Shown piece by piece: positions 34,819 to 43,819 of a stretch of 64,000 bases of DNA; position 1 is the stretch's first letter; every line of letters begins with the position of its first letter. The stretch is taken from assembly GCF_040546595.1 (NCBI RefSeq), contig NZ_JBEPOB010000001.1:3163001-3227000 (forward strand). The letters are read 5' to 3'. Origin of the DNA: Bosea sp. OAE506 (GTDB lineage Bacteria > Pseudomonadota > Alphaproteobacteria > Rhizobiales > Beijerinckiaceae). Under the pieces are notes generated by a model. It searched no databases, was not told the origin of the DNA, and saw only the letters and a list, made by a program, of their open reading frames with translations. The translations under genes were made by a program, and so were the position numbers.

Positions 34819-35676
34819 CTAGCCGCGCTTCGCCGGCCCCGTCGCGAGCGGGCGGTCGCTGGCGCCCCATTCGGCCCAGGAGCCGTCATAGAGGGCGCGC
34901 GCCGGCTTGCCGATCGTCTCCAGCGCGGTCGAGAGGATCGCCGCCGAGACGCCCGAGCCGCAGCTTGTGATCAGCGGCCGGTCGAGATCGACGCCTGCCT
35001 CCGCGAAGGCGGCGGCGATCGCCTGCGGCGATTTGAGCTGTCCGTTCTCGACGATCGCCGGGAAGGGCAGGTTGAGCGAGCCGGGCATATGGCCGGAACG
35101 GACGCCGGCGCGCGGCTCCGGCGCCTCGCCGCGGAAGCGGTCGCCCGGGCGAGCATCGACCACCTGCGCGGTTCCCTCGGCCAAGGCGCGGGCGATATCC
35201 CCGGCATCGGCGACGGCGGAATGGTCGAGACGGGCGGTGAAGCTGCGCGCGGCGCGGGTGCGCGGCGGGCCCTGCTCGATCGGGCGGTTTTCGGCCTGCC
35301 ATTTCGGGAAGCCGCCTTCGAGGATCACGACGTCCTTGGCGCCGAAGGTGCGAAACGTCCAGCGCACGCGCGGTGCCGAGAACAGGCCGAGCCCGTCATA
35401 GACGACGATGCGCATGCCATCGCCGATCCCCATGGCGCCGACCGCGGCGGCGAAGGTCTCCGGGCGCGGCAGCATGTGCGGGAGGTCGGAGCCCGCGTCC
35501 TTGACCGCGTCGATGTCGAAGCGCAGCGCGCCCGGGATGCGCCGCTCGGCGTATTCGGCATGCGGATCGCGGGCATGGACCGGCAGATACCAGGAGCCGT
35601 CGACCACGACGACGTCGGGCGCATCGAGCCGCTCGGCGAGCCACTCGGTCGAGACGAAAACGGTGTCGCTGGGCAT
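34819..35676 (-). CDS. sseA: 3-mercaptopyruvate sulfurtransferase
   Basis: This 285-residue protein consists of two rhodanese domains. The N-terminal one is inactive. The C-terminal one carries the catalytic loop CGSGVSA, close to the CGSGVTA that marks mercaptopyruvate sulfurtransferases. It transfers sulfur from 3-mercaptopyruvate to cyanide or thiols in the cytosol. The ATG at 35676 gives the usual length for the family. Confidence 0.9.
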   Translation of the reverse strand: MPSDTVFVSTEWLAERLDAPDVVVVDGSWYLPVHARDPHAEYAERRIPGALRFDIDAVKDAGSDLPHMLPRPETFAAAVGAMGIGDGMRIVVYDGLGLFSAPRVRWTFRTFGAKDVVILEGGFPKWQAENRPIEQGPPRTRAARSFTARLDHSAVADAGDIARALAEGTAQVVDARPGDRFRGEAPEPRAGVRSGHMPGSLNLPFPAIVENGQLKSPQAIAAAFAEAGVDLDRPLITSCGSGVSAAILSTALETIGKPARALYDGSWAEWGASDRPLATGPAKRG

Positions 35677-35734
35677 GTGAGCGTTTCCCCTGTGCTCGGA
35701 TTCTGTCGCCGTCGGCGGTCGGGCAAGCGCGCCC

Positions 35735-36451
35735 TCAGGCGAGCGCGATCCGGATCCGCCGGTTCTGCTTGCCCTTCTTCTCGATATCCGTGACCGCGAC
35801 AAGGCCGATCTCGGCGGTGTTGCGGACATGGGTGCCGCCGCAGGGCTGGAGATCGATGTCGCCGATCGCGACGAGCCGGATGCGGCCCGAGCCGCGCGGC
35901 GGCTGGACCGACATCGTCTTGACGAGGCCGGGATTGGCGTCGAGCTCGGCATCGGTGATCCAGCGCTCGGTCACGGCAGCGTTGCGCGCGATCAGCGCGT
36001 TCAGCTTCTCGGCGATCTCAACCTTGTCGAGTCCGCCCTCGGGAATGTCGAAATCCAGCCGTCCATCCCCGTCGCCGATCGCGCCGCCGGTGACGGGGAA
36101 GGGCAGGACGACGCTGAGCAGATGCAGGGCGGTGTGGATGCGCATGCGCTTCAGCCGCCGCTCCCAGTCGAGCACGGCCGTGACCGCTTCGCCGGGCTGG
36201 GGCGCGGACTGGCCCTCCAGCGGCACATGCAGCACGCGGCTGCGGTCCTGCGGATCATAGATCGCGCTGCCGATCGTGATGGTGGTGCCGTCGGCCCGGC
36301 GCAGCAGGCCGGCATCGCCGGGCTGGCCTCCGCCGGTGGCGTAGAACACGGTCTTGTCCAGCTCGATGCCGCCGCGCTCGTTCACCGCCAGCACGGTGGC
36401 CGGGGTCTCGGCGAGATAGGCGTCGTCGCGGAAGAGCAGGGCGGTCGTCAT
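35735..36451 (-). CDS. alaX: Alanyl-tRNA editing protein AlaX
   Basis: This 238-residue free-standing homologue of the AlaRS editing domain hydrolyses mischarged Ser- or Gly-tRNA(Ala). Zinc-site motifs are HTALHLL (HxxxH) and CGGTHV. The N-terminal TVFYATGGGQPGD segment is the AlaX-type substrate loop. The ATG at 36451 is chosen; an upstream ATG at 36535 adds an unconserved Pro-rich tail. Confidence 0.9.
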   Translation of the reverse strand: MTTALLFRDDAYLAETPATVLAVNERGGIELDKTVFYATGGGQPGDAGLLRRADGTTITIGSAIYDPQDRSRVLHVPLEGQSAPQPGEAVTAVLDWERRLKRMRIHTALHLLSVVLPFPVTGGAIGDGDGRLDFDIPEGGLDKVEIAEKLNALIARNAAVTERWITDAELDANPGLVKTMSVQPPRGSGRIRLVAIGDIDLQPCGGTHVRNTAEIGLVAVTDIEKKGKQNRRIRIALA

Positions 36452-36608
36452 GGTCGGGCAACTCGTGGCAGGGACCGGCATTCGGTCGGTCGGGCAGGGC
36501 TGCGGAGATTGCACCGGACGCGGCCGCGACGCCACCTCGCCTGTGCCGGGACTTCCGTCACGCCGCGGCTGCGCCTAGATAGGCCATGCTCTCCGCATGC
36601 GAGGTCCC

Positions 36609-37418
36609 ATGTCCCTTACGCGCCTGTCCCTGCCGCGGATGCGGCCCAGCGACGGCGTCGCCTGGATCACCGGAGCGAGCTCGGGCATCGGCGAGGCGGT
36701 CGCCCTCGAACTCGCCCGGCAGGGCTGGACAGTCGCGATCACCGCCCGACGCCTCGAGCTTCTGGAGGACATCGCCCGCCGGGCCGAGGGTCTGCCCGGC
36801 CGCGTGCTCGCCCATGCGGGTGACGTTACCGACGCCGATTCGATGAAGGCCGTCATCGAGGGCATCGAGAGCGTGCAGGGGCCGATCGCGCTCGCTTTCC
36901 TGAATGCCGGAATCGCGCCCGATTCGGATGGCATCCTCGACATGGACGCCTTCGAGCGCATCATCGCGGTCAATCTCGTCGGTGTTGCACGCGGGTTGGC
37001 GGCGCTGCTGGACCGCATGGTGGCCCGCGGCCGCGGTCAGATCGCCGTCAACGCCTCCGTCGCCGGCTATGGCGGGCTGCCGGGCGCCTCCGCCTATGGC
37101 GTGTCGAAGGCAGCCGTCATCCATCTCTGCGAGACGCTGAAATTCGACTGCGACCGGGCGGGGATCACCCTCCAGCTGGTCAATCCGGGCTGGGTGGAGA
37201 CGCCGATGACGCGCCCCAAGACGGTGCCGATGCCCTTCATCATCCCGCCGGATGTCGCGGCCCGGCGAATCGTCGAGGGGTTCGCGTCCGGCGGCTTCGA
37301 GATCACCTTCCCGCGCCGCCTGGCCTGGCCAATGAAGCTGCTCAACCTCATGCCCTATCCGGCCTATTTCTGGCTGCTGCGCCAGGCGTCGCGTCGCGGC
37401 GGCGCCCGGCCGCTCTGA
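36609..37418 (+). CDS. SDR family NAD(P)-dependent oxidoreductase
   Basis: This 269-residue short-chain dehydrogenase has TGASSGIG near residue 24, NAG, a catalytic Ser in NASVAGYGG, and YGVSK. The C-terminal region (PPDVAARRIVEGFASG, then FPRRLAWPMKLLNLMPYPAYFWLL) is the hydrophobic tail of the DltE/YqjQ-like SDR group. GAGG lies five bases before the ATG at 36609; an ATG 12 bases earlier is possible. It stops 3 bases from the convergent photolyase gene. Confidence 0.88.
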   Translation: MSLTRLSLPRMRPSDGVAWITGASSGIGEAVALELARQGWTVAITARRLELLEDIARRAEGLPGRVLAHAGDVTDADSMKAVIEGIESVQGPIALAFLNAGIAPDSDGILDMDAFERIIAVNLVGVARGLAALLDRMVARGRGQIAVNASVAGYGGLPGASAYGVSKAAVIHLCETLKFDCDRAGITLQLVNPGWVETPMTRPKTVPMPFIIPPDVAARRIVEGFASGGFEITFPRRLAWPMKLLNLMPYPAYFWLLRQASRRGGARPL

Positions 37419-37421
37419 CCG

Positions 37422-38873
37422 TCAGCCCTTGGTGCTGGCCAGTGCCGCCAGCGCCCGCTGGCGGCCGGCGTCGAGATCGACGATCGGGCTCGGGTAGGTG
37501 ACGCCCAGATCGATGCCCGCACGACGCAAGCTGACCGAAGGCGCCTTCCAGGGTTCGTGGATCTCGGCATCGCCGAGGGCCGCGATCTCGGGGATCCAGC
37601 GGCGGACATAGGCGCCGCGGGGGTCGAATTTCAGCCCCTGCGTGACGGGGTTGAAGATCCGGTAATAGGGCGCGGCATCGGCGCCCGAGCCGGCGACCCA
37701 TTGCCAGCTTGCGGCGTTGTTGGCCGGGTCGGCATCGACCAGCGTGTCCCAGAACCAGGCCTCGCCCGCGCGCCAGTCGATCAACAGATGTTTGATCAGG
37801 AAGGAGGCGACGATCATCCGGACGCGGTTGTGCATCCAGCCGGTGGTCCAGAGCTCGCGCAGGCCCGCATCGATGATCGGGTAGCCGGTGGCCCCGCGCT
37901 GCCAGGCCTTCAGCGCGGTCTCGTCGTGGCGCCAGGGGAAGACATCGAAGCGCTGGTTATAGTTGCGGGTCGCGAGATCGGGATTGTGGAAGAGGAGGTG
38001 ATACGAGAATTCCCGCCAGCCGATCTCGGAGAGGAACTTGTCCGCGTCGGATTCGGGGGCTGTCGCCTCGCCGCTTTCAATGGCGCTGCGGGTCGCATGC
38101 CAGATCTGGCGCGGGCCGATCTCACCGAAGCGCAGGTGCGGCGAGAGCCTCGAGGTCGATGCCAGATCGGGCCGGTTGCGATCCTCGCCATAGCCGGCCA
38201 AGGGACCGGAGAGGAAGCGAGCCAGGGAATCCGCCGCGCCCGCTTCGCCCGGCGTCCAGGCGTCGCGCAGACCGCCCGCCCAGTCGGGCGCGTGGGGCTC
38301 CAGCGCGAGATCCTCACGCGTGACGGCCATTGCCGCCAGCTCGGCCGGCAGGGCGGCTGCCACGATGCGGGCGGGGGCGGGCAGGGGCGCCGGCGGCTCG
38401 CCGCGGGCGCGGGCGGCGCGCCAATAGGGCGTGAACACCTTCATCGGGTCCCCGGTCTTGGTGGTGACCTGCCAGGGCTCGTTCAGGAGCGCGGCATTGA
38501 AGCTGGAAACCTTGCGGCCCGCGTTCTGGAGTTCGCTTTTGATCCGGGCGTCGAGCGCGACCGAGTCACCGTCATAGCGCCGGCTCCAGGTGACGAGCCC
38601 GGCTCCGGCGAGGTCCGCGACCTTCGGCAGCAGCGTTTCCGGGTCGCCCCTCAGCAGCATCAGGGCGCCGCCTCGGCGCTCCAGATCGGTGGCGAGTGCC
38701 GCGAGCGACCGCGAGAGCCACCAGCGGCTGGCGCCGCCGAGCGGCCGCCGCGTGGGGCTCTCGTCGAAGATGTAGAGGCCGAGCGTCGGTCCCGCGGCGA
38801 CGGCCGCCGCAAGGGCCGGGTTGTCGGCGAGACGGAGATCGTCGCGGAACCAGTGGATCGAGGGGGCTGACAT
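37422..38873 (-). CDS. phrB: Deoxyribodipyrimidine photolyase
   Basis: This 483-residue DNA photolyase of the CPD class I/cryptochrome family repairs UV pyrimidine dimers with light. It has an N-terminal antenna-binding domain starting IHWFRDDLRLADNPAL and a C-terminal FAD domain. The FAD-domain motifs include SRLSPHLRFGEIGPRQIW, EIGWREFSYHLLFH, GYPIIDAGLRELWTTGWMHNRVRM and SWQWVAGSGADAAPYYRIFNP. The ATG at 38873 is the natural start. Confidence 0.94.
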   Translation of the reverse strand: MSAPSIHWFRDDLRLADNPALAAAVAAGPTLGLYIFDESPTRRPLGGASRWWLSRSLAALATDLERRGGALMLLRGDPETLLPKVADLAGAGLVTWSRRYDGDSVALDARIKSELQNAGRKVSSFNAALLNEPWQVTTKTGDPMKVFTPYWRAARARGEPPAPLPAPARIVAAALPAELAAMAVTREDLALEPHAPDWAGGLRDAWTPGEAGAADSLARFLSGPLAGYGEDRNRPDLASTSRLSPHLRFGEIGPRQIWHATRSAIESGEATAPESDADKFLSEIGWREFSYHLLFHNPDLATRNYNQRFDVFPWRHDETALKAWQRGATGYPIIDAGLRELWTTGWMHNRVRMIVASFLIKHLLIDWRAGEAWFWDTLVDADPANNAASWQWVAGSGADAAPYYRIFNPVTQGLKFDPRGAYVRRWIPEIAALGDAEIHEPWKAPSVSLRRAGIDLGVTYPSPIVDLDAGRQRALAALASTKG

Positions 38874-39015
38874 GGGCCGAGAGGTAACGCGTGGCCGCGT
38901 GCCGCGCCAGCCGTCGCCCCGTGGCAGGAGGAAGCAGGGCGCGGAGGGATTCGCGTGCGCCCTGGCAGCCTTCGTCTCCCCGCCGATCACCGCGGCGGAC
39001 CGTCACCGTCCGGCA

Positions 39016-39050
39016 AAGAAAAAGGCCCGGGCGGTGTCGCTCGGGCCTTT
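39016..39050 (-). terminator. Rho-independent terminator after tRNA-Asn
   Basis: On the minus strand a 9-bp stem (AAAGGCCCG with CGGGCCTTT) is followed by a T run. It begins 10 bases after the tRNA 3' end. Confidence 0.8.
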
Positions 39051-39059
39051 CAGAAACAG

Positions 39060-39134
39060 TGGCTCCCGGAGCAGGATTCGAACCTGCGACCAATCGATTA
39101 ACAGTCGATTGCTCTACCGCTGAGCTATCCGGGA
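39060..39134 (-). tRNA. tRNA-Asn (GTT)
   Basis: This is a 75-base cloverleaf including the encoded CCA. The minus strand begins TCCCGGATAGCTCAG, has the anticodon loop CTGTTAA (anticodon GTT), the T-loop GGTTCGAATCC and the 3' end CCGGGAGCCA. It has its own terminator. Confidence 0.97.
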
Positions 39135-39297
39135 TCGGTGGGCGGCGTATAGCGACGCCTTTCCGGGGACGCAACCCCTTTCCGTCGATCCGTGACGGAA
39201 AGACGACGAGCCGCGCCGTCGCGCCGCTTCGCTGTTGCAGCGCGCCGCAGCTTATGGTTATTGCGGCCATCGGCGTCGTCATGCGGCGCCGACGGAA

Positions 39298-39371
39298 GGC
39301 CTCGTGGCGGAGTGGTTACGCAGAGGACTGCAAATCCTTGCACCCCGGTTCGATTCCGGGCGAGGCCTCCA
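39298..39371 (+). tRNA. tRNA-Cys (GCA)
   Basis: This is a 74-base cloverleaf with CCA encoded. It begins GGCCTCGTGGCGGAGTGG, has the anticodon loop CTGCAAA (anticodon GCA), the T-loop GGTTCGATTCC and the acceptor end CGAGGCCTCCA. Its 3' part, from the anticodon loop on, is repeated at 40263, marking it as an integration site. Confidence 0.97.
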
Positions 39372-39373
39372 AA
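39328..39373 (+). repeat. Left attachment repeat (within tRNA-Cys)
   Basis: 46-bp direct repeat starting CTGCAAATCCTTGCACC and ending GAGGCCTCCAAA. It restores the intact tRNA-Cys gene at the left junction. Confidence 0.85.
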
Positions 39374-39746
39374 TTCCTCAATAAAAACAACCACTAAGCG
39401 TTGTGCTATCCAGCTGGAACGGGCGCTTAACCCCCCTAAGTCCCCTACAGTCCCCTCGCATGTGGGGGACCAAAAGGTTGGATTGTCCTTCCACTCCTCT
39501 TCGAGTCGGCCAATGCACCGCAATCAGGCCAAATGGGGCAGGGCGGCCTCGCAAATGGTACTCGGCAGCAAACGATTTGCGACGTGTGGGGGACCAGATG
39601 GGTGTCATAGGACTTGGAGTCCTCTCCCTCTTGATTGCTTTCGGTCAGAATCATACTCTAAGTAGCGGAATACCGACTAGATTCGGCTCTATGCTGACGC
39701 TTCGAACGGACTCACAGAAATATATTGATAGGCGATAGGCTGACTG

Positions 39747-40097
39747 ATGACTGACGTTTTGACTGAGGACGAAATTAGAATTCTCATGAAGCTTAACGCT
39801 GCGATAGATATACTGCGTAGCTATGACCATAAGATACCGGCATCATACATATCCGCGGCGCTTAACGTAGCTATCAATCCTGGTAATGGCCCTACGCATT
39901 ATGCTAAGGCTATGGGTACTATCCAACCTATTGCTTCGCGGCTGCTGTTAGAAATTGGCGAGAAGGCTCGTCACAGGGATGGGCCCTTAGGTTTGGTGGA
40001 GGCTCAAATTTCACCCGAGAGCCTCAGGGATAAGCAGTATCACCTCACCGCAAAGGGCTTGGACTTAGCAAAGCGATTAGCCGACGTTCTGCGTTGA
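39747..40097 (+). CDS. MarR-like winged-helix protein in the tRNA-Cys element
   Basis: This 116-residue protein has low-GC codon usage unlike its neighbours. The sequence order helix, ALNVAINPGNGPTHYAKAMG, SRLLLEIGEKAR, a wing with ESLRDKQYHLTAKG and a terminal helix DLAKRLADVL fits a small MarR-type winged helix, as found in phages and integrative elements. The ribosome site is weak. It is the only gene I can support in the element. It may be an orphan regulator left behind after loss of the rest. Confidence 0.6.
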   Translation: MTDVLTEDEIRILMKLNAAIDILRSYDHKIPASYISAALNVAINPGNGPTHYAKAMGTIQPIASRLLLEIGEKARHRDGPLGLVEAQISPESLRDKQYHLTAKGLDLAKRLADVLR

Positions 40098-40262
40098 TTT
40101 CGTATCCAACACGGGAGGGCGCCGCAGGTACTTTCTCCTGTGATGATTTTATGTCCTAGCTATCAGATAGCGGGGACTTTGTGTTTGAATCCGTTTCAAC
40201 ACATTGTTTTAATTGCTAAATTTTGGTTTGATTGAGGGCATTTCATACGAATAGGCGTTGGT

Positions 40263-40308
40263 CTGCAAATCCTTGCACCCCGGTTCGATTCCGGGCGAGG
40301 CCTCCAAA
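40263..40308 (+). repeat. Right attachment repeat (tRNA-Cys 3' copy)
   Basis: 46-bp exact copy of the tRNA-Cys 3' half, preceded by GGT instead of GGA. It has no 5' half, so it is not a functional tRNA. Confidence 0.85.
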
Positions 40309-40375
40309 ATTCCCCCAGCAGCGCAGATGGATCGACGCCGGAGTGGCAGGCCGCCCGGCCTCCGAACGCGCTGGA

Positions 40376-41170
40376 TCACACCCCCTGTTTCCCGACGACG
40401 AGCGAGGCCGGCACGGTGTAGGGCGCGACGAGTCGCTCCAGCATGCCGGCCGTCTCCGGGTCCTTCGCGAAGCGGATCAGGCTCCAGATGTCGGCCGCCA
40501 CTTCGAGCAGATGCCGCTCGGCCAGGCTTTCGTCGAGCGCGGAGAAATCGAGCCGGGTGGCAATGCCGCCGCTGCCGGGTGCGATGAACGGCGCCAGCCG
40601 GGTGCGCAGCGCTTCGGAGTAGCGGGCGATAGCGGGGTTGGGATCGACGCGAGCGATCAGGATCCCACCTTCGGCCACGGCTGCCAGCATCCGCCGCATA
40701 AGAATCGTCCGCTCGAAAGCGGGCAGTTTCCGAAGATTGGCCTGGAGCTCAGGCAGGAACGCCGCGCGCGGGCCGGTCGCGGCCTCGACGACTGCGTCCT
40801 CCTCGGGCGACGCCGCCAGCGGCCGGAAGAATTCAAGGTCGCAGGCGGTCCCGCTGCACCACACGCGCTGGGCGCTGATCTCCACCGCCACCTTGCGGCC
40901 CGATGCGGTGCGGAGCACGGCGGGTTCGCAATCATAGAAGCCATGGCGGTCCAGAAGCATCAGGCGCCGGTCGCGCTCGCCATTGCTTATGGCCGTTCCC
41001 TTGTCGATCAGGGACTGTCCATCGAGCTCGCCCCAGACCCGCTCGATCAGCGCGAGATAGGCGGTGTTCGCGGCCAGATAGCGCGCATCGTACAGGCCGC
41101 TGGTGGAGAGGGTCGATGCGACATCCGATTTCTCGACAATGGCAACGCTAAGCGACTTCGTATCGAACAT
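40376..41170 (-). CDS. PAS-like domain protein of unknown function
   Basis: This 264-residue soluble protein is one I do not recognise. The first 120 residues (DARYLAANTAYLALIERVWGELDGQSLIDKGTA...VLRTASGRKVAVEISAQRVW) read like a PAS fold. A cysteine-containing CSGTACDLEFF segment follows, and then a helical region (about 140-264) without catalytic signatures. It is the first host gene after the tRNA-Cys element and is divergent from pcm. The 275 bases between it and pcm contain the palindrome CGCCGGGGG/CCCCCGGCG at 41302-41321 and no gene I can support. A signalling role is only a guess. Confidence 0.65.
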   Translation of the reverse strand: MFDTKSLSVAIVEKSDVASTLSTSGLYDARYLAANTAYLALIERVWGELDGQSLIDKGTAISNGERDRRLMLLDRHGFYDCEPAVLRTASGRKVAVEISAQRVWCSGTACDLEFFRPLAASPEEDAVVEAATGPRAAFLPELQANLRKLPAFERTILMRRMLAAVAEGGILIARVDPNPAIARYSEALRTRLAPFIAPGSGGIATRLDFSALDESLAERHLLEVAADIWSLIRFAKDPETAGMLERLVAPYTVPASLVVGKQGV

Positions 41171-41445
41171 AGACGGCCATCCAAGCGAATCGACATGACG
41201 CTAGGTCATGAGCGGCGTCCGCGACAGAGCGGTGAACTTGTTACGGAGGTCGGTCCTCGCGCTATGCGGGCATCGCCGGTCCGGATCGTCCCGCAACCGG
41301 CCGCCGGGGGCGCCCCCGGCGTCTTGCCTTTTGCGACGCGCTCGAACAGAAAGCAGCGACGGCTGGCATGGCGGTTAGCGGGGGCACGACAGGCCCTTGC
41401 GACGCCAGCCGGGCTCAGGATTTCGGCGGACGGAGATTTCGCGCC

Positions 41446-42084
41446 ATGGAGAGTTTCGTCGCGCTGCGCCGAATGATGGTCGATTGCCAGTTGCGGACCT
41501 ATGACGTCACTGATCGCAGCGTGCTTGCGGCGGCCGACATCGTCCCGCGCGAGGCGTTCCTGCCCACCGGCCTCTCCCATCTGGCCTATCTCGACCAGAC
41601 GGTCGCGCTGCCGGGAACGGGCCGGGCGCTGGTGACCCCGATGGTGGTCGCGCGGATGATCCAGGTGCTGGACCTGCAGCCAGGCGAAACCGTCCTCGAA
41701 TATGGCGGCGGCAGCGGCTACGGCGCAGCATTGATGGCGCAGATGGGCGCCGTTGCGACGCTGTGGGAGACAGATGCTGCGGCTCTCGAGCTCGCGAAGG
41801 CCGCCTTTGCGGCAGCGGGCGTTGCCGTCATGGCGACGACGGACCGCCCGCAGGACAGCCAGTTCGATGCGGTCCTGGTTGCAGGGGCCTGCGAGGTTAC
41901 GCCTGAGGATCTGTTCCCGCTGCTGCGCGAGGGCGGCCGGCTGATCGTCGTCGAGGGCCTCGGGCGGGCGGCGCGGGTCAATTTGTATCAGAAGAACGGT
42001 GGCAGCGTTTCCGGACGGCCTGTTTTCGACGCGGCGGCACCGGCTCTCGCCGAGTTCCGCAAGAAACCGGCCTTCGTGTTCTAA
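41446..42084 (+). CDS. pcm: Protein-L-isoaspartate O-methyltransferase family protein
   Basis: This 212-residue SAM-dependent methyltransferase related to Pcm contains the start MMVDCQLRTYDVTDRSVLAAADIVPREAFLP, ALVTPMVVARMIQVLDLQPGETVLEYGGGSGYGAAL (SAM motif I) and DAVLVAGACEVTPEDL. Many alphaproteobacterial members just before tolC lack some Pcm active-site residues, so repair of isoaspartate is not certain. The ATG at 41446 follows CGGAG by ten bases. Confidence 0.85.
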   Translation: MESFVALRRMMVDCQLRTYDVTDRSVLAAADIVPREAFLPTGLSHLAYLDQTVALPGTGRALVTPMVVARMIQVLDLQPGETVLEYGGGSGYGAALMAQMGAVATLWETDAAALELAKAAFAAAGVAVMATTDRPQDSQFDAVLVAGACEVTPEDLFPLLREGGRLIVVEGLGRAARVNLYQKNGGSVSGRPVFDAAAPALAEFRKKPAFVF

Positions 42085-42235
42085 AGCCGGGCGGTGTCGC
42101 ATTTTTGCGGCACCGGGCCGCTCATCGTGCTGCGGTCGCTCAGTGTACGTTGGCGCTTGCGCCGGCCCGGGCTATGTAACGCTTTCTTTGTATGCCGAGG
42201 CTGGGGCGATGCCTGGGCGCGACTCGAGTCCGCAC

Positions 42236-43645
42236 ATGAGGCGTCCGGTGACACGACGGAATAAGAACGGAACATTCGGCGCGCTGACGCTCGCCGCTCT
42301 GGGCCTCGTGCTCGCCTCGGGCGTCTCCCCGGGAGCGATGGCCCAGACCATGGAAGCTGCGCTGTCGCGCGCCTATTCCGGCAACCCCACGCTCAATGCC
42401 CAGCGCGCCTCGCTGCGGGCCACCAACGAGAACGTTCCCCAGGCGCTGTCGGGCTACCGCCCACGGGTGACGGCCTCGGCCGATATCGGCGCGAGCATCA
42501 CCGACGCCAACGTCCCGGGCGGCCGGACCTCGACCACGCGTCTTGCTCCGCGCGGCGGTGGCGTGCAGGTCGACCAGAACATCTTCGACGGCGGCAAGAC
42601 CCGCAACTCCGTCGGGCAGGCCGAATCGCAGGTACTGGGCGCCCGCGCCACGCTGCGCAATACCGAGCAGAACGTCCTGCTCGATGCCGCGACCTCCTAC
42701 ATGAACGTGCTGCGGGACACCGCGATCCTGACGCTCAACCGCAACAACGTCGAGGTGCTCGAGGAGCAGCTGCGCCAGACCCGCGACCGCTTCCAGGTCG
42801 GCGAGGTGACGCGCACCGACGTCGCCCAGGCCGAAGCGCGCCTGTCGCAGTCGCAATCGCAGGCGATCCTGGCCGAATCGAATCTGAAGACCTCGATCGC
42901 GCGCTACCGCCAGAATGTCGGCGCGGAGCCGAAGCAGCTGGCGCCCGGCAAGCCGGTGGAGCACCTGCTGCCGAAGTCGCTGCCATCCGCGCTCGATTCG
43001 GCCCTGTCGAGCCATCCCGCGATCGTCGCCTCGCTGCATGGCGTCGATGCGGCGGAGCTGCAGGTCAAGGTCACGGAGGCCGATCTCTATCCCGTGCTCG
43101 GCGTCCGCGGCCTCGTGCAGCAGCGCTATGATTCCACCGCATTCGGCGACAACCGGGCCTCGGCCAGTGTCGTCGGAACGCTGACGATCCCGATCTACGA
43201 GGGCGGGCAGGTCTATTCCCGCACGCGTCAGGCCAAGGAAACCGCCGGCCAGCGGCGCATCGAGGTCGACACCCAGCGCGACACAGTGCGTGCGGCGGTC
43301 GTTTCGGCCTGGGGCGGCCTCGAGGCCGCCAAGGCGCAGATCGTTGCGGCGCAGGCGCAGGTTCAGGCGGCTGAGACCGCTCTCGCCGGCGTGCGCGAGG
43401 AGGCCAAGGTCGGCCAGCGCACGACGCTGGACGTGCTGAACGCACAGCAGGAACTGGTCAGCGCGCGCTCGACACTGGTCACCGCCCAGCGCGACCGGGT
43501 CGTGGCGTCCTATTCCGTCCTGTCCGCGATCGGCCGGCTCTCGGCCAACACGCTGCGGCTCAAGACCGAGGTCTATGACGAGCGCCGGCACTACGAGCAG
43601 GTCAAGGGTCTGCTCTGGGGCACGGAGACGCCGGACGGGCGCTGA
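42236..43645 (+). CDS. tolC: Outer-membrane efflux protein TolC
   Basis: This trimeric outer-membrane tunnel protein (about 469 residues) serves type I secretion and RND efflux. It has a signal peptide with core GALTLAALGLVLASGVSPGAMA, then two internally repeated outer-membrane-factor domains (for example YSGNPTLNAQRASLRATNE, and RFQVGEVTRTDVAQAEARLSQSQ mirrored by REEAKVGQRTTLDVLNAQQELVSA). The start is uncertain: an ATG at 42209 has GAGG eight bases before it and would add nine residues. The gene sits in the conserved pcm-tolC-popZ-valS order. Confidence 0.92.
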   Translation: MRRPVTRRNKNGTFGALTLAALGLVLASGVSPGAMAQTMEAALSRAYSGNPTLNAQRASLRATNENVPQALSGYRPRVTASADIGASITDANVPGGRTSTTRLAPRGGGVQVDQNIFDGGKTRNSVGQAESQVLGARATLRNTEQNVLLDAATSYMNVLRDTAILTLNRNNVEVLEEQLRQTRDRFQVGEVTRTDVAQAEARLSQSQSQAILAESNLKTSIARYRQNVGAEPKQLAPGKPVEHLLPKSLPSALDSALSSHPAIVASLHGVDAAELQVKVTEADLYPVLGVRGLVQQRYDSTAFGDNRASASVVGTLTIPIYEGGQVYSRTRQAKETAGQRRIEVDTQRDTVRAAVVSAWGGLEAAKAQIVAAQAQVQAAETALAGVREEAKVGQRTTLDVLNAQQELVSARSTLVTAQRDRVVASYSVLSAIGRLSANTLRLKTEVYDERRHYEQVKGLLWGTETPDGR

Positions 43646-43819
43646 ACCCGGCGGCGGCTGCCCCGGGCGCCTCGCGGCGTCGACATTCGCGCAACAGGCT
43701 CGGTTTCCCTGTGGGCGGAACGGGATGGCGCCTTGCCTGACATCGCCCGCGTGAAATACTCGATGGCTGGGCGGCTTTGATTCTGTCGGTGCGCCCGGAG
43801 TCGAGTGGTCCGGATCCAG

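Larger units (their letters stand above)
39328..40308. mobile_element. Small tRNA-Cys-integrated element (island remnant)
   Basis: A 46-bp perfect direct repeat, from the tRNA-Cys anticodon loop through the 3' end plus AA (39328-39373 and 40263-40308), brackets about 0.9 kb of clearly AT-richer DNA. This is the layout of a tyrosine-recombinase integration event at a tRNA gene. Inside are one MarR-like gene (39747) and about 370 bases at the left end with no gene I can support, apart from two copies of TGTGGGGGACCA (39461 and 39585). No integrase is present, so it is a deletion remnant or a passively mobilised mini-element. Confidence 0.85.

Noticed and set aside
39374..39746. Possible integrase remnant in the left part of the tRNA-Cys element
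   Set aside because: No frame shows the R-H-R-Y recombinase motifs; short frames on both strands look random.
41302..41321. GC palindrome before pcm considered as a terminator
   Set aside because: The arms leave almost no loop and no convergent upstream transcript needs it; the following T-rich stretch is interrupted.
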